Below are positions 1 through 11,559 of a DNA stretch of 64,000 nt, piece by piece. Position numbers and translations under genes: made by a program. Below the pieces are notes generated by a model, which worked only from the letters and a program-made list of their open reading frames with translations, ran no database searches and was not told the origin of the DNA. Origin of the DNA: Epiperipatus broadwayi (lineage: Eukaryota; Onychophora; Udeonychophora; Euonychophora; Peripatidae); NCBI GenBank assembly GCA_028023455.1, contig JAQFVV010013064.1, positions 60,001 to 124,000 of the forward strand. Reading direction: 5' to 3'. The first letter of the stretch is position 1. Each line of letters starts with the position of its first letter.

Positions 1-1080
1 TTTGAAAAAATGAAAATAGTATAATTTATTTAGTTACAAATCTGAAAGCAAGCAAACAGTGAATGAAAAACAAATGTTTTCAATATTGTAATGAATGGAA
101 ACATTATATATGAAATTGAATTCACGATCATTAACTTAATTTTTTCTGAAATATTGTATTGATGATACTTATATATTTTTTAATTTATTGTTTGTTTGCT
201 GAATAGATTGATTTTATATATGAGTTTATCTTTATTTGTTTTGGTTTGTGGGTGTATAAATATATAAAACATTTTATACATTAATTTTAAGCTGTTTAAG
301 GTACACATACAGATAGTGGGTATGTATAATTATATAACAAAAGATCTTTCAGATATTACTTAATGAGATTTTTGCATCTGATGTTAGTGTACATTATTTT
401 ACTGTTGGTAATTGTACAGTATTTTTTTCTTTTAACCATGTAGAAGTCTAGCAACAGCATTTCTGCATTTGCTTATAAATAATATGAATGGGGTGATAGC
501 TCATTTACATTATTCAGAGAAGCTGATTGGCTTTGATTTAGTCTGTCTGCATGATGATGATTATTTAACCCAATCAGGAGGTAGATTTATATTTTTTTCT
601 TTTCTAGTAATATCTTCTGGTACACATACTTGATTTTTCTTACTAGACTAGATCAGCTTGAATTTTTGTTTAGATTCCTCTGTTTGAGATTCTGGGTACG
701 TGTCAGTTTTCTTAAATATTACCAGTATTAAATCTACATTCATTCTTTTACATTTGATTTAGATGCTTGCTTAATATTTTTGCTTTCATTTATACAAACA
801 ATCAGTACTTGTTTAATAGATTTCGTTTGATCACTGATTGTGTACAAAATTTATTTAGGCTATTTTTGGCTCACATTCTTTTCACCTGGTGCAAATTTAC
901 ATAACAGCTTTCTGTTTACTATGATCCACACTAGGTATTACATTTCACTACTTGATACACAGATTATAACCTAAATATAATTCTGCAAGTGATTTTTCTA
1001 ATTTAGCAGCTGGAATTGAATGCTGATAAAGAAGTGTGGTATAAACTGCTTCTTGTATTTTCATTTTTCCCAGTTTGTTT
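1..1080. other. AT-rich stretch with no recognised feature
   Basis: No coding run, tRNA-like box or clear repeat was seen. If the minus-strand gypsy element that begins nearby had a 3' LTR, it should lie here, but no second LTR copy was recognised anywhere in the window. Confidence 0.5.
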
Positions 1081-1089
1081 ATTGATAAT

Positions 1090-1560
1090 TTTAAATTTTG
1101 GGTATCTTTTTCAGCCAATCCATTTGATTGAGGATATTATGGAGGCATGATTATGTGTTTTGTCCCCCTTTCTTTCCTACATGCTTCGAACTTGTCCAAT
1201 GTAAATCTGATTCCTAAAATTTCTGGAAGACCATAGTGCAAAAAATTTTTTTTAATTTTTCGATTGTCTCATCAGAACTAGGGTTCTTAATTAATTTGTA
1301 TTCATACCACTCTGAATATGAATCAACAACCATAAAATATAAATGTATTTTATATGGGCCAGCATGACCGATGGACTTATGTTGCGATGATTTTAATGCT
1401 TTTTTGGTCATGCTACAATATTTTTAGGTGGCAGTCTAGTACATGATTGACAATTACTGAAACTTTTAATAGTTTTTGATATCACAGTGTTTTGCTACAT
1501 TCAAGGAGCTATGGTCTAAAGCTTTTGCTCTAACTATACCTGAGTGTCCTTTATGTAATA
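1090..1560 (-). pseudogene. Ty3/gypsy integrase core, decayed
   Basis: The minus strand encodes the start of a retroviral-type integrase core: HAGPYKIHLYFMVVDSYSEW, then a KLIKNPSSDETIEKLKKIF stretch. This matches the usual gypsy order (DFAGP, then VVDSYSKW, then a T-rich helix). The first catalytic Asp (D in the usual DFAGP) is replaced: the residues read HAGP. The frame breaks on both sides. It is the 3' part of the minus-strand gypsy element whose RT and gag lie at 6430-8340. The integrase function (inserting cDNA) is known for the family; this copy is inactive. Confidence 0.85.
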
Positions 1561-1574
1561 ATTGCAAAATTAAA

Positions 1575-1960
1575 TCTCCCCCTTTCTTTCATACATGCTT
1601 CGAATTTGTCCAATGTAAATCCGGTTCCTAAAGTTTCTGGAAGACCATGTTACAAAAAAAAAATTGTGTAATTTTTGAATCAATAACCACAAAAAATAAA
1701 TGTCTTAATGTATGGGCCACCATGATCAATGTGGATATACTGCCATGGTCTTTATGCTTTTTGGACGTGTCTCACCGGCAATCTAATGCATGATTGATAA
1801 TACCACAACTTTTAATAAAGTTTTTGATATCACAATGTTCTGCTACCACATGTAGCTTTGGGCTAAAGCTTTATTCTGACTGTACCTGAGCATCCTTTAT
1901 ATAATAATTGCAAAAGTGAATCTATTCTTAACTGAAATTAATATGTGACCACCCATCAGA
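1575..1960 (-). pseudogene. Diverged duplicate of the gypsy integrase segment
   Basis: This repeats the segment at 1165-1560 with an offset of about 412 bp. Shared blocks include TTTCTGGAAGACCAT, TATGGGCCA and TAATAATTGCAAAA. Both copies have many independent substitutions and neither has an open frame, so the duplication is old. It may be a tandem duplication inside the element or two nested relatives of the same family. Confidence 0.7.
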
Positions 1961-1964
1961 ATAC

Positions 1965-2805
1965 AGGCTTTGCTAACTGATGATTTATCATGATTGTTCC
2001 ATAATTCTCTATGGAAAATATTTGACACTTGTTAGGGCAACATGTTCAGATTTGGCTTATAATTCATTGGTAACCATCATTTTCAATGTCCACCCAGTTA
2101 CTGTTTTGCTATTGAAAATCCATGACTTAAGCACATCTATATAATTAATTTCAACTTCCTTTTGATCACTTTCTCTCACATCTGGCATATGGTATAGTGT
2201 ATCGGCATGACTTATTTGCTTTCCTTTTTTATAAAGTTATAGCCAGATAGTATGTTTAGCCATCTCAGCATGCTCAGGAACCTGTTTGTTTGCTAAAATT
2301 CTTACTTAAAGATTTATGATCAGTTATAGTTTTAAATCTGGATCTATATAGATATTGATAGAATTTACAGACTCCAAATAGTATAGAAAGAGCTTCCCAA
2401 CTGACTGTAAGACAAGGTGTACATAGCATAGGCAATATATCATTCACCTGTACTACAACTATTTAGCAATTTACTTGAAGTGAATAGTGATTTGGTATAG
2501 CAAAATGCTTGCTCTTGTACTAATACTCAGTTCCATTTTTGGTTTATCCTTCAAAAAATTCTCAAAATAATTTTCAAGACGAAGAAAATTTTGTAATTGG
2601 TTTACATTATTAGGTCTTAGAGCTTCAGCTATAGCGTTGACCTTTTCTGGAGATGGATATGTCCCCTTATTTGAAATTATGTGTCTTGAAATTTTATTTC
2701 TCTCATCTTCCAGATATATTTTGAGTGTTCAACTTTGCTCCAAATTTGTCCAATTTTTTGCATATTATCTAGTAACTTTTAATCAGAAGGTAATCAGCCT
2801 TTGAC
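1965..2805 (-). pseudogene. Ty3/gypsy RT thumb and RNase H, decayed
   Basis: Minus-strand translation with frame breaks shows KKLDKFGAKLN (the usual 'LNxxKCxF' approach), then IISNKGI-like residues, then an RNase H tail with ALSILFGVCKFYQYLYRSRF followed by KTITDHKSL, the standard gypsy 'KFYQYLYGRKF..TDHKPL' motif. It lies between the RT fingers/palm (6430-7060) and the integrase, the normal gypsy order. The 2807-6423 insertion separates it from the RT palm. Many stop codons are present. Confidence 0.8.
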
Positions 2806-2806
2806 T

Positions 2807-3095
2807 TGCACTGTTTAATGTTACTAACTCACCGATATTATAGTGAATATGCAGGACAATCTCAAATCCAATTGCAAGAAAGAAACTTAAAAGATAAGCA
2901 CAGCCATCTTTTAAGCCAATCTAAAGCATTTTGGAATGAGAGCATGAAGTTTAATCTTCATAAATTTACATCCTTTATTAATTTATAATTAAACTCTGAA
3001 ATTTTCAAATTTACAAATGGTAAATATTTGATGATGTTAGAATCAATTTAATTACAGGAATTTACAAGTGCAGTTTTCATTAGTAATTCTTAATG
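2807..3095 (+). repeat. Family A left inverted arm
   Basis: Inverted partner of 6136-6423. The outermost ~45 bp contains an internal short hairpin (ACTCAC...GTGAGT in the better-preserved copies). Confidence 0.8.
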
Positions 3096-3479
3096 GAAGG
3101 TATACACCCATTGACATTGAAACAGTAAGATTTGCACCTTTTTCTATCGTCTCTCATTTACCACCCTATCCTACCCAAATTTAAACTTTTTGGTATCGAA
3201 TTGTGTGTGTAGCAATATTAAAAATGTATAAATATATGTAAAATCCACCATAAACACACACAAGTTTCGATAACAAATTTAAAGCAATAAATAAAAATAA
3301 ATGATATAGTTTGTATTTCTCTTTTAGTTATAAAAATATATATATAATTTTAACAATTTATTTTAAATTATAAAGTTTGTTATTTATTGCTGTGTTTAAA
3401 TTTCATATTTAATAATAATTTTGGAAATTGATTGTAATTTAAGTAAAAGTAAAAATCATTGTATATTCTCCTTTTGATT

Positions 3480-5680
3480 TTAAAAGTAACTGTTGATGAG
3501 AGATAATAGATTAATTAAAAAGAAAAATTCCCTAAAATCTTTAATTACAAAATGTAAAGGTAAAAATAAACTTGAACAATATAAATGCAGTTTTCTATAT
3601 AAATTAAACTTACAAGAATGTATTGATTCTCCTCGGGGCAAATGAGTGGATCCAAAAATAAAATCAAACAAAAGTGAAAAGATAAGATCAAAGAAAGGAG
3701 AACATTTTGAATTTTCTGAGAACTTTTAGTAAGACTTTAGCTGTGCTCTCGATCAGTTGAGAGTCTCCAAAATCTTAAATTAGTTTACCCACCGCAGTAT
3801 ATTCGAGTAGAAAGTGCCCAGACTATTCCCCCCCTCCCCCGGAGATGGTCGATCATATGCCGAACCATCGCATGTGCCCTCCATAAAATCAACCAAGATC
3901 TGCTGCCCAAACAATTAGAAAGCTGCTGCTGCTGTTAAAATAAATGAGTAACCTAAATGCTGGAAAGAACTGCTACTTCTGAACTCATGAACAATTCGCT
4001 ACTGACTACTGAATCTGAAAACTTCATATAAAACAGGTACCTGTACCCAAGCCCTAGAGTACTCTAGATATATTAATCACGCTATATAGCTCATTCTCTA
4101 TATAACTTGTAAAACTATAATTTGTAAAACTATGAATTTAATTATTAATTCCTTATGTAAATTTCTTTAATAATCTAGCTTGCCTAATTCTATCTTTTCT
4201 TGGGTACGTATTTTTAAATTTTACATTTTTATTATCTAATTATAGCATGCTCCTAAGATTTCCTACCGGACCTCGCCAAACTTAAATATAGATTTTAATC
4301 AAGACAGTTGCCATCTTGTCTAGCAACCTATTAATATATTTCATTATATACTTATGTTGGCTGGTCAGCTCAGAAATCTCCATAATTTTCTAAATGCAAA
4401 TCCATGATTGCTTGAAACAGTGGATGCGTGTCCTGCAAATCCTCATTAATATTTACTTCTATAAATTACTTAATATTTTCATATAAATTGACATGCATTC
4501 AGTGCTTCATTTATTGTAATGCAGAGGTCTATTACTTAGTAAATGACTGACGTATTAGTTATTAATACTCACCCAACTTACCTATGCTTTTATATTTTAT
4601 TAAATTTTAAGTAATAATTCCGTAAATTGCATTTCTTTGAGAGTCAAAAACGTTATTTATTAAATGTTGATGATGTAGGGCCGAGATATAAAATATATTA
4701 AATCTTAACAGAATAGTCTGTAAATTATACATGTGTTACGTTTTAGAGATGCGATAACCTATTATAAGCCTTGGATACTCCGGATTCTAAAGGATTTAAA
4801 TTAATCCCAGTCGTCCTACACAAACGGACAAATAAATGTTCCCGTAGGGCTTGACGACCGTCATGCAGTCAGGAAGTAATCGTGGCACGAACCACTTGCC
4901 CCTGATTATGCTTATGTGACACCTTACCTCTTTGGGCCTACGGCAAATGCCAGCCCTAAACTCATCCATGGCTTCGCAGTTTTAATATAATGCCACCCTC
5001 ATATCGCCCTTCTTGACATACCACGTGTTTTTGATTATTAACTTTATTACTCAATATATAACTCCGTCTCTGCATTAGTGACATAACTCACTCTCAAATA
5101 AATGTCTGTCTATAGTAATTAGTAAATATCTTCTTTAATTAAATAAATATATGTCCGCCGTTATGATTATTAATCCTACTTTAGACTCTTACATTGCAAA
5201 GATATAAATCCCGAAGGCATGCTCTTGAAATACTTGCTCAAGAATTTAGGTAGCTAGATTACATCTGCCACATAAATGTATCTCTTTGTAAAATATAACA
5301 GTATCAGAAATACTGCTACTAAGATTTTAAAATAGGACAAAATATTATTGATTAAATGATTTGGTATAAAATATTTTAAATAAATAAATGTATATCTTTG
5401 TAAAGTATAACAGTATCGGAAATACCGCTACTGAGATTTTAAATGTAATAAAATAGTATTAATTAGATGATTTAATATAAAATGTTTTAAATAAATAATT
5501 TCAAACTATATGTCTGCCATCACATCTTTATTTATTCGATACCCATTCAATATAATCATCTCCTCGATCAGTTAAAATATAAATGTTTAATATTGATGTT
5601 ATTATTGGCTAACACGAAAATAGTCTTGAATCTCTTGCATCTCCATGATCACCGTGCCTAAAGAAATGTTTACTAATGTA
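3480..5680. other. Interior of the family A insertion, non-coding
   Basis: No recognisable protein. The part at about 3760-3950 and 4780-5050 is richer in GC than most of the window and contains words such as CCGGAGATGG and GTCGTCCTAC. It ends in a 113-bp tandem duplication (5273-5500). This may be a separate older insertion carried inside the inverted-repeat structure; its identity is unknown. Confidence 0.4.
5273..5500. repeat. 113-bp tandem duplication
   Basis: TTTGTAAAATATAACAG at 5285 recurs as TTTGTAAAGTATAACAG at 5398. Each unit holds a short hairpin (CAGTAT...ATACTG). About 10-15% divergence between units by eye. Confidence 0.8.
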
Positions 5681-5853
5681 GCATCAAATGCGTTGTTTCA
5701 TAGATTGTATTGTGGAACCGATAAACTATGTTCGAACTCAGTACTATGGGTGGCTTCGCTACCTAGATGGTGCTGCAGTTTTGTATGGTGGTCGAATTCT
5801 GCACTACGTTAACGAATCACACGAATCTGACCATTACGACGTGCTGCTTACTC

Positions 5854-6114
5854 ATGTTACTAACTCACCGATGTTATAGTGAGTATGCAGTACACTCTCA
5901 AACCAAACGCAAGATAGAGAGACTTTTAAAAGATAACGGCCATTTTTAAAAGTATCTTGCATTTACATCACTCAAACCCAAATGCAAGATCAAGACATTT
6001 AAAAGATAAAATAACTGTTCTTACCTTTTAAAAGTTTCTATCTTGCATTTGGTTTGAGAGTGTTCTGTATACTCACTATAACATCGGTGAGTTAGTAACA
6101 TTATTAAACAGCAT
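5854..6114. repeat. Inner family A inverted pair (foldback)
   Basis: 5854-5942 and the reverse complement of 6021-6114 share ACTAACTCACCGATGTTATA, a CTCTCAAACCAAA block and GCAAGATAGA. Between them is a further short inverted fragment (ATCTTGCATTT / AAATGCAAGAT). It looks like a smaller foldback copy next to the outer right arm. Confidence 0.75.
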
Positions 6115-6135
6115 ATATTACTGATTATCTTTGGG

Positions 6136-6423
6136 TTAAGAATTACTAACAAAAATCCACTTGTAAATTATGTTATTATTAAATTGATTCTAACATCATC
6201 TAATATTTACCAGTTGTAAATTTGAAATTGATGTAAAGTTATGAAGATTAAATCTTTTTGCTCTCGTATCAAAATGCTTTAGATTAGCCTATCTAATTGC
6301 ATTTAGGTATGAAAATAAGATGGCTATTCTTGTCTTTTAAAAGTCTACATCTTGCATTTAGGTTTGAGTGTCCTGCATACTCACTATAACATCGGTGAGT
6401 TAGTAAGATGATTAAGTAGTGCA
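6136..6423 (-). repeat. Family A right inverted arm
   Basis: Reverse-complement partner of 2807-3095, ending TAGTGCA at the junction with gypsy RT sequence. Confidence 0.8.
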
Positions 6424-6429
6424 TGTCGA

Positions 6430-7060
6430 TAGCTGATTATTTTCTGATTAAAATTATTAATGAAAACTGTAAATTAAGAAGTTCATTTTTCACCATACCA
6501 GTAACTAGAATATCATTGAAAAATAATATAATGTCCTCAAATGCATTAAGGAGGGTTTCAATTTTTGACTGGGAAATACTAGGTGCAGAAGTTAGTCCAA
6601 ACAGAAGTCATTTGCACTTAAATAATCCTATATGAGTGATTAATGTTAGTATTTTTAAGTTTTTTTTGTTGTCACTGGTATCTAGTGGAATATTGTATTT
6701 AGATATAATTTTGTGAAAAAATTGGATTTTGGCAAGGATGCAATTATTTCTCTAGCATTAGGGATCAGATATACATGTTTATTATTCGCTTTATTTACAG
6801 ATACACAATAATCACTGCACAAACTAATTTGACCATTAGTTTTAATAGTGATTACTAATGGCATAACCCTATCAAATTTCTTTGTAAGTTCTAAAACACC
6901 ATTTTCAAATCAATTCATTAATTTTCTTCTTAGACTTTTTCTGAGAAACAGGATCTTGCATGGTTTGCATATAATAGGTATTGCTTGAGAGATAATTCTA
7001 ATGATCCAAGGGTAGGTTTTATTTGTCTTGGCTTCCCATTAAACAATTTAGGAAATTTTT
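6430..7060 (-). pseudogene. Ty3/gypsy reverse transcriptase, decayed
   Basis: The minus strand reads PLVITIKTNGQISLCSDYCV, then NKANNKHVYLIPNAREIIAS and FFTKLYLNTIFH. These match gypsy RT blocks ('P.V...K.NG..R.C.DY..LN', 'YPIP', 'F.KLDL..AYH'). After a frame break come GLFKCK, LLFGLTSAPS and FFNDILVTG. The last is the catalytic YxDD box with the first Asp changed to Asn, so the enzyme would be dead even without the stops. Upstream on the same strand are gag and the zinc knuckle; downstream the element is cut by the family A insertion. Confidence 0.85.
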
Positions 7061-7069
7061 TACTCACTT

Positions 7070-7560
7070 CCTTTTCAACTTCTTTAACAAACCTCAATTT
7101 AATGCCTAATTGTTTAAATCAATCATGACAGATTAGTAATGTGATTGAAGCATAATCTATGCAATGAGGTGAATGGAAACTTATTCTCCATTCTACTAAC
7201 ACGAGCTTTAACTACTCCTTTAATTTTAATTGCATTTCCATTTACATCTAAGGCTTTTAGCTCAGTTTTTTTTTTTTATAGGCAGTTTTTACATTTGACT
7301 ATTACAGAAATCCATTCATGCACTGAAATCAAGGATAAGCCATTTTCACTTTTGACCTCCATAGATATGGGCTTGCCACACAATGTTAACTGTATCATAA
7401 TTTTATTATATTCAGTAGTTGACATATTTTTTTATAATTGCTAACTGATTGCCTTTTCTATTTAATACACCTTTTCGACCATTGCTGTCTTTACCAGGTT
7501 CAACCATTTTTTTTATTACATATCATTTCAGTGTGATCTTTTTTTTATTTAAAGTGTTTG
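7070..7560 (-). pseudogene. Gypsy protease / linker region, decayed
   Basis: Lies between the gag zinc knuckle and RT, where aspartic protease is expected. Minus-strand fragments such as KPISMEVKSENGLSLISV and ELKALDVNGNAIKIKGVVKA can be read, but no D[ST]G catalytic triad was recognised. Assignment rests on position only. Confidence 0.45.
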
Positions 7561-8340
7561 CAACATTCCTCCTTGAAAAAACAGTTCTTGGCTTTGTGAC
7601 CAGCTTTTTCACAAAAACAAACAAACAAAAAAACAAATAAGGAGGGCTTTACTATTATTTCCTATTGCATTTTTAAATATCTTTCTGTCAGTTTTATATG
7701 TTTTACAAACATCAGTTTGCACATCATTTTTGATTTTTTTATCTCTGTGAATTTTCTTGATTGCTCAAGCATCAATTCATGAGCTATTTCATGTTTTATA
7801 GCTTCATTATATTTTATCTTGCTATCGACTAAAACTGTTGCCTTAAATTATCACTGCTCATTTTCCATAGAAATTGCTTTAGGAGTACTTAATTAGCCAT
7901 AGATACAATTTTTTGCAAGATTATGAAGAGCAATGTCATAATTTTTAATCTTGTTCATTTCTGCCCAGCTGGCAGTTCTTTAAATGAAACCTGGTGATGT
8001 ACCTGGAGGTATATGGGCTAAAATAATTTGACAAGCAATCTTTTACTTGATCAAAAGAGTAATCATTAGGAGTATCAAGTTTACAGAGACTATTAGCAAT
8101 CTCTACTACTCCTTTGTTTTCAAAACATAGTCATGCTATTTTAAATTTATCATCTTCAAATTTTTTTGACGAAAAGATATTTCTCTATATGTTGGGTGTA
8201 CAGATGCAACTGCTTGCATCATTGATGTTAAACTCACGGATTGACAATTGGTTGATAGCAGACCATTTAGTAGCTATTAATCTAACTATTTATTCCCATT
8301 AACTTATTGCTAGGTTTGAATTGAGACTACGTAATTGCTA
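7560..8340 (-). pseudogene. Ty3/gypsy gag with zinc-knuckle-like motif, decayed
   Basis: Minus-strand fragments resemble the gypsy gag capsid: NDYSFDQVKDCLSNYFSPYT, RFHLKNCQLGRNEQ and NYDIALHNLAKNCIYG. Near 7585-7625 the strand reads CFCEKAGHKAKNC, close to a retroviral CCHC knuckle, but with one residue instead of two between the first cysteines. Gag packages the RNA of the element; here it is broken by frameshifts. It marks the 5' side of the minus-strand element. No 5' LTR was recognised between 8340 and the RTE end at 8525. Confidence 0.75.
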
Positions 8341-9429
8341 TGTCTCAGTGATCTATATGCATCAGAATAGTCATATACTTATAAAAATTATGCCTTAGTA
8401 AAAACTAATAAGATTAAGACAACTTATAAATGATTATTATTTAATATATAATATTGAATTAATACAAATGTTTATGCATCAATATTTTTTTCAAATACAT
8501 ATATTATAATTATCAAACATTATCAGTACACTGCAGGATGAAGATCTCTCCAAGTTCAATCCATCTTCTCCTACTTTAGTTTTTCTTCTCCATATCACCC
8601 CTGCACACTTTCTTATTTTATCCATTCATTTTGCGGTCTCTTTCTGGGTCTTTTACAATCTCTTGGAATCCAGTTTAAGATTTCACTTGCCCATCTCTTA
8701 TCATCTCTTCTAGCAATATGTCCACCCCCAACTCCACTTCAGTCTTTTAATTTTTTCATTGAAGTCAGTAACACCTGTTTGTTCTCTTACCCATATATTA
8801 TGTTTTCGATCTCTTCTTACTACTCCCAACATGCATCTCTCCATACTTCTTTGAGTGGTCTAATGTCGCTGTATTGCTCTTCTCTTAAGTCTCCAAGTCT
8901 CAGATCCATAAGTAAGAACTGGTAAAAAACCTTCCTTTCAAACGCATAAGCATATTTCCTTTTATTATTCTATGATTAATTTCACACATTATGTTTCCAT
9001 CTGTATTTAATAATCTGACCAAGATATTTATAGCTGTTAACTTCTTATAATTCATCATAATGTATTTTTATATTTTGGGAAAATCCATTAAACATTACTT
9101 TAGTATTTTTAATATTTATCTTTAGTCCTACTTTCATCTGATAACTCTTGCAACATTTCCTGCAGCTCTAAAGCATTATTTGCAAAAACAACTACATCAT
9201 CTGCAAAATCTAAATGACTTAAATAATTTCCATTTACTTTTACTCCTTTAGCTTCCCATTTTAATTCACAAAATACTTCTTGCAGCACTGTTGTAAAAAG
9301 TTTTGGAAATATGGAGTCACCCTGTCTGACATCCTTCTTAATGTTAACTTTCCTAGTATCATTATGTAATCTAATTGTTGCTGTTGCATTTTTATAAATA
9401 TTTTTTAAAATATGACAATATCCTGGATA

Positions 9430-10000
9430 TATAATCTATACCTTGATGATCCATGCTTTAATCATTGAAGAAATGTTTATAGACTCAAATGCCTTTTCAT
9501 AATCTACAAATCTAAAGTATAATGGCAATTCATATTCATTTGTCCTTTCTATAACTTCTCGAAATACCTGGATATGATCTACTGTACTAAAACCATTTTT
9601 AAATCTAGCTTGTTCTCTTGGTTGGTAGAAATCCACGGTTCTCTGTAGATGAGTTGTAATTATCTTGGTAAAATTTTTATATAAAACTGATAAAAGGCTG
9701 ATAGGTATGTAATTTCTAATATCTTCTTTATCACCTATTTAAAATATTAATATTAATACTGCATTCTTCCAATCATCTGGTACATCTTTATCATTTAGAC
9801 ATTTGGTATATAACTTTGCTAAAAAATTTTCTATTTCTTCACCTGCTTCTTTTAATATATCAATTATAATTCCATCATTACCTGAAGTCTTTTCTTTCTT
9901 CATAAATTTAATTGTATGTCTCACTTCTTCATTTAAAATTCTGGGCAATTTGGAAGGTATAATAGATTTAGGAGGTACTTGTTCTTTATTACTATATAAT
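9430..10000 (-). pseudogene. RTE reverse transcriptase domain, copy 1
   Basis: Minus-strand residues include LNEEVRHTIKFMKKEKTSGN, then DGIIIDILKEAGEEI and DWKNAVLILIF (RT block 1-2, 'K.GK..G.DGI..E.L', 'W..A.I.PI.KKGD'). Further on come DFYQPREQARFKNGFSTVDH and LYFRFVDYEKAFESI, the last being the first catalytic-Asp block ('FVDYEKAFDS'). Downstream (9100-9300) the strand holds the FADD-region equivalent and a C-terminal part. Several frame breaks separate the pieces. It would copy the LINE RNA at the target site if intact. Confidence 0.85.
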
Positions 10001-10003
10001 TCT

Positions 10004-10215
10004 TGTAAAATTAAGAGCGTGCTAATAGCTCTAAACAAGCTTTTTTTTTTTTATTTATGATAAATGCTACTACAAGAGAAGGCATTCAAATCATTTTTAT
10101 TTTAAATGGTCCCCATCCCCAGACCGGTTTCGACCTATGGGTCTCTTCAGTGAGGAGTTGGGACATTAGATCTAAAAAAACCAACTCAAGCAAAGCATTT
10201 ATCTAAAAGATAATT
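10004..10215 (-). mobile_element. Family E short repeat with hammerhead ribozyme (copy E1)
   Basis: A ~170-210-bp non-coding insertion in the RTE ORF. Read on the minus strand it starts around AGATCT, carries a hammerhead fold (10116-10156), then an AAATGATTTGAATG block, an A-run and a tail ending TAATTTTACA. The 10004-10128 part recurs at 28741-28865 inside an LTR, which proves it is a mobile repeat. The left junction is close to 10004; the right junction is uncertain within about 15 bp. Confidence 0.75.
10116..10156 (-). ncRNA. Hammerhead ribozyme, canonical core (family E)
   Basis: Minus-strand order: stem I strand UCCUCA, core CUGAAGA (CUGANGA), stem II GACC-CAUA-GGUC (four perfect pairs), core GAAA, short stem III plus cleavage triplet CCGGUC, then stem I partner UGGGGA. 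The stem I strands pair over six positions with one G.U. Predicted self-cleavage is after the C of GUC, between 10122 and 10121. Stem III has only 1-2 possible pairs, as in the minimal hammerheads known from Penelope-like elements and animal retrozymes. ACCGGU is self-complementary, so two molecules could pair. The fold was read by eye; activity is inference. Confidence 0.8.
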
Positions 10216-10219
10216 GTTA

Positions 10220-11551
10220 GAAGATCTGATAAAAGTCTTCTACCCACTTCATGATGTCATCTCTCTTTTTAGTAATAATTCCATCTTTTTTTCTTATTGC
10301 AGATATAAATTTCCTACAAATACCAAAATGTTGTTTTACACTCTTGAAACTTTTATTCTCTTCGACAGCTTTCTTTGCTAGTTCACAGTTATACTTTCTT
10401 ATATTCTTTTCAACTCTTTTTCATACCATTTTACAATATTCGAGATATTCAATCCTTTTTAATGCATCATTCTCTAGTCTCAGTAGAAATTTTATTGGTC
10501 AATTGCTGCTTTTTTCTACCAGCTATCTTTGCTGCAGTTTTTAAAAGTGTATCAGTTATTTTCATATTAATTTCATTCAAATCTGAATCATGTTCAAAAT
10601 CTACTAATACTTGAAACCGATTTGTAAGTTCTAATTTAAATTCATTAGAATGTTTTTGAAGATTAGGAATATCAACTGTAAATATTGTTTTTCTTAATAA
10701 TTTTTGTCTCTAGTTTTGCATTAGCACGTATCTTACATCTTACTAATCGATGATCATTTCCTATGTTAAATTTATTAAGAACATTACAATCTTGAAATAT
10801 GTATATTCTCTTAGTCAAAGTATAATCCAATTTTGCTGTACCTTCATTTGGATGCTTCCATGTCCATTTCCTTTTAACATTTTTTTCAAAAAAACAATTC
10901 ATAATATAAATTTTTTCTTTTTCTGCAAACTCCACAAGTCTATGTCCTCTTTCATTTTTATTACTATAACAAAAATTATCTACAGCACTTTCATCTTTCA
11001 TTTGTTTACCAATTCTAGCATTATTAAGTCTTTCATAGCAATTTTAAAATGATATTTACTCTGATCAAAGGCCTTTTGTATATCCATATAAAATCTTCTA
11101 CTACTTCATCATTATGAGAACTCGTTGGGGCATAAACCTGAATTATCTGCATTTGGTATCTGCTGTTAATCTTGCCACTCTGTCCTATATACCATCAATC
11201 TCCACAATGTTGTTCTTCCACTTTTTATTTATAATGAATCCTATTCCACTTGTATTTCTGCTTTTATAGTAGAGTACATATCCACTTTTTAAATCAATTG
11301 TCTCTTCACTTTCTAATTTCACAAAGTCCAAATAATGTACAGTTTTTTTTTTCTAATTCTTGCAATCTTTTTTTATTTGAAAATGATCTGCAGTTGTAAA
11401 TACCTAAATAAAAAGTCATCATCAGATGGCAGCCTGGATCCACAATCAGGGGATTGTTAGCACCGTCCGCCTTTGGCCACCAACCACTGCCTTGGTTAAT
11501 GACTTTACAGCCTCCTAGGAATAAGGGCCATGATTTATTTTTGTCTGTCAT
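10220..11551 (-). pseudogene. RTE endonuclease and linker, copy 1
   Basis: On the minus strand a likely start at 11551 gives MTDKNKSWPLFLGG..., then FYLGIYNCRSFSNKKRLQEL and LFGLCEIRK, the N-terminal APE-type endonuclease blocks ('YN.RS....L.EL', 'LGL.E.R'). Later come DNFCYSNKNERGHRLVEFAE, WTWKHPNEG, KLDYTLTKR and GNDHRLVRCKI, with the catalytic DHRLV near 10765. These are the RTE endonuclease motifs in order. Frameshifts occur around 11000-11300. The linker to RT (10250-10660) is rich in K and I and is also seen at 23750-24180 and 53350-53680. Confidence 0.85.
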
Positions 11552-11559
11552 GATTGTAT

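Larger units (their letters stand above)
2807..6423. mobile_element. Family A: 3.6-kb insertion with ~288-bp inverted termini
   Basis: The left arm (2807-3095) and right arm (6136-6423) are inverted copies about 288 bp long. Both start TGCACT and share ACTAACTCACCGAT, the TTTAATCTTCATAA block and GATGATGTTAGAATCAATTT. The insertion sits inside the RT/RNase H part of a gypsy element, so it is younger than that element. Two further ~90-bp copies of the terminal sequence, again head to head, lie at 5854-5942 and 6021-6114, so the structure is nested. No transposase-like coding was seen. This suggests a foldback or non-autonomous DNA transposon; a clear target duplication was not found. Confidence 0.75.

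Noticed and set aside
5688-5949. Two overlapping open frames within the family A insertion
   Set aside because: They overlap the repeat terminus, are short, and show no family resemblance.
9803-11052. Plus-strand open frames opposite the RTE LINE
   Set aside because: They are hydrophobic shadows of the K/I-rich minus-strand LINE ORF. The same shadows recur at 23749-24651 opposite fragment 2a.
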